Origin: DATADD01 sp046262355
GTDB taxonomy: Bacteria; Actinomycetota; CADDZG01; WHSQ01
NCBI GenBank assembly: GCA_046262355.1
Contig: JBHEMX010000076.1
Span: 1 to 26,849, forward strand
Direction of reading: 5' to 3'
DNA length: 26,849 bases
Shown here in pieces: positions 22,596 to 26,849 of the stretch. Each line of letters begins with the position of its first letter. Positions within the stretch are counted from its first letter, which is position 1. Position numbers and translations under genes: made by a program. The notes below the pieces were generated by a model that made no database searches, was not told the origin of the DNA, and saw only the letters and a program-made list of their open reading frames with translations.

Positions 22596-23020
22596 GCCTC
22601 CTCTAGCGATATGAGCATGAGTAGGATTCCGAGCGCCAGCGCGACCACCCACCACGTGAATGCGAACGCAGAGCCTGCGGCCTCGTCGCCGGCGTCGCCG
22701 CCGTCCACCGGCTCGGAAGGCTCCTCGAGACCCTCGAGCGAGATCTCCGCAAGCACCAGGCGGGCGGCGTCGAGCTGCCGTCTGAGCACCCAAACGGTCA
22801 CCGGCGCCCACGGGTCGGAACCGCCTATGAGCCACGTGCGCGACGCACGCCGGTCCTTGATCGCGTGCGTCTGCACACCGGCTTCGTTGAGGCGGCCGAC
22901 CAAGAGGTGAGCGTCGATGTCGTTGGACGCTCGCACGAGCACCGACCAACCTCCGCCACCCCCGCCCGTATGGCCGTCGGGCAGCGTGGGCGGCGGGGGA
23001 AGCTCGATGCCCACGGACAT
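22583..23020 (-). CDS. DUF2007-like protein with C-terminal membrane anchor
   Basis: About 145 residues from ATG 23020 (a GTG at 23026 is also possible). After a Pro/Gly-rich start, WSVLVRASNDIDAHLLVGRLNEAGVQTHAIKD through VTVWVLRRQLDAARLVLAEI (about 25-95) has the strand-helix-strand plan of DUF2007, a small ferredoxin-like domain of unknown function. An acidic linker (EEPSEPVDGGDAGDE) leads to a single hydrophobic helix, FAFTWWVVALALGILLMLISL, near the C-terminus. It ends 13 bases inside the aspartase gene and begins 22 bases after the acyl-CoA dehydrogenase stop, so all three may be one transcript. Function unknown. Confidence 0.75.
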   Translation of the reverse strand: MSVGIELPPPPTLPDGHTGGGGGGWSVLVRASNDIDAHLLVGRLNEAGVQTHAIKDRRASRTWLIGGSDPWAPVTVWVLRRQLDAARLVLAEISLEGLEEPSEPVDGGDAGDEAAGSAFAFTWWVVALALGILLMLISLEEAWSR

Positions 23021-23042
23021 CAGCACGACCGTCTCATGTCCA

Positions 23043-24203
23043 CTAGCGCGGCCCGAAGATGCTTCGTGCGATCACGACCCGCTGGATCTGATTGGTGCCC
23101 TCGTAGATCTGTGTGACCTTGGCGTCGCGCATCAAGCGCTCGACGGGGTACTCGCGCACATAACCGTAGCCTCCGAGCGCCTGCACGCAATCGGTAGTCA
23201 CCGACATGGCCACATCGGACGCATAACACTTGGCGATCGCCGCCCAATAGGAGACCTTGGGGTCGTCGTTGTCGATCGCGTGCGCGGCTCGGTATACGGC
23301 GAGGCGGGCCGTCTCGATCTTCATCGCCATGTCGGCGAACATGAACTGCATGCCCTGGAAGTCAGAGAGCGGCTTGCCGAATTGCCGCCGTTCACCGCAG
23401 TACGAAACGGCGAAGTCGAACGCTCCCTCGGCGATGCCGAGCGCCTGCGAGGCGATCGTGGGGCGGGAGAAGTCGAGTGTGCGCATGGCAAGCTCGAAGC
23501 CCTGCCCTACCGCTCCTATGACGTTTGCCTCGGGCACTGCGCAAGATTCGAGGATCACCTCACGCGTCGGCGATCCCCGGATGCCCATCTTCTCTTCCTT
23601 GCGTCCGAGCGAGAACCCCTCCATGTCGCTCGATACGAGGAACGCGGTGATGCTGCGGCTCTTCGGCGCGCCCGGATCGGTCACCGCGAAGTACGTGTAG
23701 AGGTCTGAAGCTCCAGCGTTGGTGATGAAGCGTTTGGTGCCGTCGAGGACCCAGCGATCGCCCTGCTTGATCGCTCGACTGCGCATCGCGGCAGCGTCGG
23801 AACCAGACTCCGGCTCCGTAAGGCAGTACGACATCCGATGCGTGCCCTCGGTGATCCCGGAGCAGATCTCCTTGCGCTGCTCGTCCGAGCCGGAGAGCAA
23901 TACCGGTGTCGCTCCGAGCTTGTTGACCGCAGGGATCAGCGACACCGCCGCGGACCATCTCGAGAGCTCCTCGACTAGGATGCACAGCTCGGTTGCGCCG
24001 CCACCGGCGCCTCCGTGCTCCTCCGGGTAGGACACGCCCGCGAAGCCGTTCTGGACGAGAAGCTCGTCGACGTCCCAGGCGTACTCGTCGGCCTCGTCGA
24101 TGTCGGCGGCGCGCCCTGCGACCTTGTCCTCGACGAGCCGGCGGACCGAGCGGCGGAAGGCCTCCTGCTCGTCGCTGAACGCAAAGTTGAGGCCGTCGCT
24201 CAT
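23043..24203 (-). CDS. Acyl-CoA dehydrogenase
   Basis: A 386-residue FAD enzyme of normal length that introduces a 2,3-double bond into acyl-CoA. The N-terminal helical domain begins FAFSDEQEAFRRSVRRLV. The central beta domain has SYCLTEPESGSDAAAM and WVLDGTKRFITNAG, which contact FAD and substrate. The C-terminal helical domain has AFDFAVSYCGERRQFGKPLSDFQ, DCVQALGGYGYVREYPVERLMRDAKV and IYEGTNQIQR; Glu368 in YEGT is the usual catalytic base for short/medium-chain enzymes. It is divergent from crotonyl-CoA carboxylase/reductase, so a C4-acyl-CoA role is plausible. It lacks the long N-terminal extension I associate with methylsuccinyl-CoA dehydrogenases. The start is ATG 24203, six bases after TACGAT. 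Confidence 0.92.
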   Translation of the reverse strand: MSDGLNFAFSDEQEAFRRSVRRLVEDKVAGRAADIDEADEYAWDVDELLVQNGFAGVSYPEEHGGAGGGATELCILVEELSRWSAAVSLIPAVNKLGATPVLLSGSDEQRKEICSGITEGTHRMSYCLTEPESGSDAAAMRSRAIKQGDRWVLDGTKRFITNAGASDLYTYFAVTDPGAPKSRSITAFLVSSDMEGFSLGRKEEKMGIRGSPTREVILESCAVPEANVIGAVGQGFELAMRTLDFSRPTIASQALGIAEGAFDFAVSYCGERRQFGKPLSDFQGMQFMFADMAMKIETARLAVYRAAHAIDNDDPKVSYWAAIAKCYASDVAMSVTTDCVQALGGYGYVREYPVERLMRDAKVTQIYEGTNQIQRVVIARSIFGPR

Positions 24204-24209
24204 GGTCCG

Positions 24210-24215
24210 ATCGTA
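24210..24215 (-). promoter_or_regulatory. -10-like element of a leaderless acyl-CoA dehydrogenase promoter
   Basis: TACGAT (minus strand) is six bases before ATG 24203, identical in hexamer and spacing to the fcl promoter. No Shine-Dalgarno is seen. Upstream of it lies the repeat array at 24230-24310. Confidence 0.5.
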
Positions 24216-24229
24216 CCCGGGCGTTTCCC

Positions 24230-24310
24230 CTGCTCATCCGCCGAGCCGGCCTCGCCCCCTCTGCTCATCCGCCGAGCCGGCCTCGCCCCTCTGCTCATCC
24301 GCCGAGCCGG
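24230..24310 (+). repeat. Three tandem repeats in the divergent acyl-CoA dehydrogenase / ccr gap
   Basis: The 20-base core CTGCTCATCCGCCGAGCCGG occurs at 24230-24249, 24261-24280 and 24291-24310, separated by near-identical CCTCGCCCC(C)T spacers (periods 31 and 30). The last copy runs into CGAGCC-GGTA-GGCTCG, a six-base-pair hairpin, and its CTGCTC can pair with GAGCAG at 24324-24329. The array fills most of the 140-base intergenic region and could bind a regulator of both genes, or be a slippage expansion. Confidence 0.85.
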
Positions 24311-24343
24311 TAGGCTCGCAGCAGAGCAGACGACGGAGAGCGC

Positions 24344-25690
24344 GTGGGCGGATCGATCGAGCGCATCAGGCAGGCCATACTCGGCGGCGCATCGAGGCGG
24401 GAGCTCGAGGCGCTGGAGCTTCCCGACCAGATGACCGCCGCCTTCTTGCTCAAGCAGGAGCAAGACATGTTCGACGGCATGTCGAGCGCCGAGAAGGATC
24501 CGAGGAAGTCGCTGCACGTCGACGAGGTGCCGCGGCCGCCGCTGGGACCCAACGAGTGCCTCATCGCCGTCATGGCATCGGCGATCAACTACAACACGCT
24601 GTGGAGCTGTCTGTTCGATCCCGTGCCGACCTTCGCCTTCCTCGAGCGTCTCGGACGTGAGAGCGACTATGGGGCGCGCCACGATCTCGACCATCACATC
24701 CTCGGCTCCGACGCGGCGGGCGTGGTGCTCCGCACCGGTCCGGGGGTGACGCGCTGGAGGCCGGGCGACGAGGTCACCGTGCACTGCAACTACGTCGACA
24801 TGGAGTTCCCGAGCGGCCACGACGACTCGATGCTCGACCCCCGCCAGCGCATCTGGGGCTTCGAATCCAACTTCGGAGGCCTCGCCGAGATCGCGATGGT
24901 CAAAGCGAACCAGCTCATGCCCAAGCCGCGCCATCTGAGCTGGGAGGAGGCCGCGTGCCTCGGACTCGTGTCCTCGACCGCGTACCGGATGCTCGTGTCT
25001 CCCAACGGCGCCTGCATGAAACAGGGGGACGTCGTGCTGATATGGGGCGCGACCGGAGGTCTCGGCGGCTTCGCGTGTCAATACGTCTTGAACGGAGGGG
25101 GGATCCCGGTCGCCGTCGTCTCGTCCCCGGAGAAGTGCGACATCTTGAGCTCGATCGGCGTCGATCACATCATCGATCGCAAGGCCGAGGACTATCGCTT
25201 CTGGGATGGAGACGAGCAGAACCCCAGCGAGTGGAAGCGGTTGGGGGCGCACATCCGAGCTCTGGTCGGCGAGGACCCCGACATCGTCTTCGAGCATCCA
25301 GGGCGTCACACGTTCGGAGCGAGTGTCTTCGTCGCCAAGAGGGGCGGGAAGATCGTGACGTGTGCGTCAACCTCCGGCTACATGCACACCTATGACAACC
25401 GTTACCTGTGGATGCACCTGAAGACGATCATCGGATCGCATTTCGCGAACTACAAGGAAGCCTACGAGGCGAATCGTCTCGCCTACCTCGGGCGGATACA
25501 GCCCATCGTGTCGGAGACCTATCCGCTCGCCCAGGCCGGAGAGGCCGCGTACCTCGTGCACCAGAATCTCCATCGAGGGAAGATCGCGATCCGCGTGCTG
25601 GCGCCGCAAGACGGACTCGGAGTGACCGATGAGAGCCTGCGCGCCGAGCACATCGACAAGATCCGGCTGTGGCACAGCTTTGGCGACTGA
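24344..25690 (+). CDS. ccrA: Crotonyl-CoA carboxylase/reductase
   Basis: A 448-residue medium-chain dehydrogenase that reduces and carboxylates crotonyl-CoA to ethylmalonyl-CoA with NADPH and CO2 (ethylmalonyl-CoA pathway or extender-unit supply). Blocks seen are LGSDAAGVVLRTGPGV, GDEVTVHCNYVD, RIWGFESNFGGLAE, VKANQLMPKP, LIWGATGGLGGFACQ (NADPH binding), DPDIVFEHPGRHTFGASVFV and IIGSHFANYKEAYEANRL. Residues reported to hold CO2 in the Kitasatospora enzyme (Asn, Phe-Glu, His; from memory) appear as Asn84, Phe173-Glu174 and His366, so carboxylation is likely, rather than simple crotonyl-CoA reduction. GTG at 24344 follows GGAGAG; TAGGCT at 24311-24316 may be the -10. There is no zinc site, as expected. 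Confidence 0.95.
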   Translation: MGGSIERIRQAILGGASRRELEALELPDQMTAAFLLKQEQDMFDGMSSAEKDPRKSLHVDEVPRPPLGPNECLIAVMASAINYNTLWSCLFDPVPTFAFLERLGRESDYGARHDLDHHILGSDAAGVVLRTGPGVTRWRPGDEVTVHCNYVDMEFPSGHDDSMLDPRQRIWGFESNFGGLAEIAMVKANQLMPKPRHLSWEEAACLGLVSSTAYRMLVSPNGACMKQGDVVLIWGATGGLGGFACQYVLNGGGIPVAVVSSPEKCDILSSIGVDHIIDRKAEDYRFWDGDEQNPSEWKRLGAHIRALVGEDPDIVFEHPGRHTFGASVFVAKRGGKIVTCASTSGYMHTYDNRYLWMHLKTIIGSHFANYKEAYEANRLAYLGRIQPIVSETYPLAQAGEAAYLVHQNLHRGKIAIRVLAPQDGLGVTDESLRAEHIDKIRLWHSFGD

Positions 25691-25966
25691 CGCGAACCCG
25701 GCGTGGACCGGGCGCGCGCGGCGCGCAACACAGAGCGCCGGGGTGATCGGCAACCGCGGCTTCGAGGGTGCCCGTTGTAGAGTGGCGTCTCATGTCGCGG
25801 GGCACCGGCGCCGACCAGGAGCTTGACGGTCCCGGCATCGCCCTCGCTCGCCGCCCCGTAGCTGCGTACGCTGGGTTTGGAAGCACTCACGATAGCGCTC
25901 CGTCGGGCAACGTCGAGGGGTGTCTTGGAGGCGAAAGATCTGCGCTGACGGAGCAGTAGGTACCAG
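25691..25966. other. Intergenic region before the membrane protein gene, with a possible ankyrin-like remnant
   Basis: No intact gene was seen. On the minus strand, one frame at about 25770-25926 reads KTPLDVARRS and later AASEGDAGTVKLLVGAGA, both resembling ankyrin-repeat consensus, but spacing and the following sequence are degenerate, so it is either a remnant or coincidence. The plus-strand part just before 25967 has AGTAGG as a weak ribosome site. Confidence 0.35.
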
Positions 25967-26849
25967 ATGGTGAGCCGCATGTACTACCTGACGAGCGCCA
26001 AGACGCTCGCAGGCAAGCACGTGAGCGCGCTCGCTCTGGCTGCCTTGACCGCGGTAGTGGCCGGCCTCGCAGCAGCGATCTATCCGCTCGCGGCGTTCGT
26101 CCTCGCCGGAGTCGTTCTGATCTTCGCGTTCGCCCTGCGCGACCTCGCCGCGATGGAGCGGGTCGGCACCGTGATCCTCGTCGGAGGCGCGGTCGTGCTG
26201 GGCTATGGATTCTCGAACCTCGGCATCAGCACGGGGGGGATCCCGCTGCCGGCCACCGAGCTGCTTTTTCTTCCGCTGGCGGCCATCGCGCTCGCTGTTC
26301 GAAGCACCCGGCTCGATCACAGGGTGTTGCTGCCGCTGACGTTGTACGCGGCGCTGGTCCTGATCCGCCTCTTCTTCGACTACCCGGTGTGGGGCACGTT
26401 CGCGGTGCGCGACACGACCGCCGCCCTTGAGGCGTTCATCCTTGTCATCGGATACCGCGCGGTTATGCGCGATGGCGTAACGCCGTGGTTGCAGAGGATG
26501 GGGTACATCCTCGGCGCCGTGCTGCTGTGGGGCTTGACGTATCCGTTCCAGCACCAGCTCGCGGCCATGGGCCCAACCGTCGGGCTCCAGCGGCCCACTC
26601 CCCTGTTCGACCAGAGGGGGGTCAAGTTCTCCGTCCTCGCGGCCGGCCTCTACTTCCTGCTCTTCGCGCGGGGCTGGAAGCGGATCGTCGCGCTCGGCGT
26701 CGTGGCGGGTCTCATCGGTATCTATCAGGCCCGCACGCTCTACATCTTGTTTCCCCTCACGGTTCTTTTGCTGGGGTGGGCCTCACATCGGTTCGGGCGG
26801 GTGGCGTTGCAGCTCGTCCCCGTCGTCCTCATCGGAGCGCTGTTGATCC
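25967..26849 (+). CDS. Polytopic membrane protein, O-antigen ligase/polymerase-like, partial (3' end off window)
   Basis: The frame is open from ATG 25967 to the right edge (294 codons) with no stop. The protein alternates hydrophobic helices (for example ALALAALTAVVAGLAAAIY, FVLAGVVLIFAFAL, VGTVILVGGAVVLGYGF) with short loops. Its content includes RLFFDYPVWGTFAVRDTTAALEAF and a later QRPTPLFDQRGVKFSVLAAGLYFLL, which resembles Wzy/O-antigen ligase family proteins, where a periplasmic loop follows. In this setting it may polymerise or ligate polysaccharide units. The match is by overall pattern only, and the diagnostic Wzy_C loop is not visible. ATG 25979 is an alternative start. Confidence 0.7.
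   Translation, partial: MVSRMYYLTSAKTLAGKHVSALALAALTAVVAGLAAAIYPLAAFVLAGVVLIFAFALRDLAAMERVGTVILVGGAVVLGYGFSNLGISTGGIPLPATELLFLPLAAIALAVRSTRLDHRVLLPLTLYAALVLIRLFFDYPVWGTFAVRDTTAALEAFILVIGYRAVMRDGVTPWLQRMGYILGAVLLWGLTYPFQHQLAAMGPTVGLQRPTPLFDQRGVKFSVLAAGLYFLLFARGWKRIVALGVVAGLIGIYQARTLYILFPLTVLLLGWASHRFGRVALQLVPVVLIGALLI

Noticed and set aside
24230..24310. Short CRISPR array
   Set aside because: The spacers between the repeats are nearly identical to each other, so this is a tandem repeat; no cas genes are present.

Overview
The window is very GC-rich, dense and rich in GTG starts. It carries families typical of Actinomycetota: an LCP (LytR-CpsA-Psr) protein with a LytR_C tail, a SpoIID/LytB-domain protein ending in LGFP-like repeats, and crotonyl-CoA carboxylase/reductase. 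Several genes have a -10-like hexamer exactly six bases before the start codon, which suggests leaderless mRNAs. I infer an actinobacterium, perhaps a deep-branching or uncultured one. No rRNA, tRNA, CRISPR array or insertion sequence was seen.

Bases 1-13335 (minus strand) and 13554-17123 (plus strand) form a surface-polysaccharide locus arranged around a divergent control region at 13336-13553. The minus arm, in reading order, is: GDP-L-fucose synthase (fcl), a GT4 glycosyltransferase, a SpoIID/LGFP wall protein, an EamA/SMR-type small membrane protein, a sugar-1-phosphate guanylyltransferase flanked by two pieces of degraded sugar epimerase genes, then (behind an AT-rich promoter near 7511-7539) a polyprenyl-phosphate sugar-1-P transferase, a WecG/TagA transferase, a GDP-mannose 3,5-epimerase, UDP-glucose 6-dehydrogenase, another GT4, and two tandem paralogues with nucleotidyltransferase-like motifs. 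The plus arm has three GT4 transferases, two of them joined by a 28-codon repeat-containing micro-ORF. Together these genes could prime a lipid carrier, add a second sugar, and supply UDP-glucuronate, GDP-mannose, GDP-L-galactose/L-gulose and GDP-L-fucose. No flippase was seen. A membrane protein resembling O-antigen ligase/polymerase starts at the right edge, and an LCP protein at 19679-21115 could attach the polymer to the wall.

Bases 17187-19007 hold a MarR-MFS cassette with a clear palindromic operator. Convergent to it is a carboxylesterase (19009-19626), then the LCP gene. Bases 21183-25690 are metabolic: an aspartase/fumarase-superfamily lyase, a DUF2007-like membrane protein, an acyl-CoA dehydrogenase and, divergently, crotonyl-CoA carboxylase/reductase. 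The last gap contains three near-identical tandem repeats.

Most adjacent genes in the polysaccharide arms overlap by ATGA, GTGA or TGATG, which implies translational coupling. The points I would follow up first are the bacterial GDP-mannose 3,5-epimerase with all expected catalytic residues, the tandem uncharacterised nucleotidyltransferase-like pair, the split epimerase remnants, the micro-ORF and the leaderless promoter pattern.
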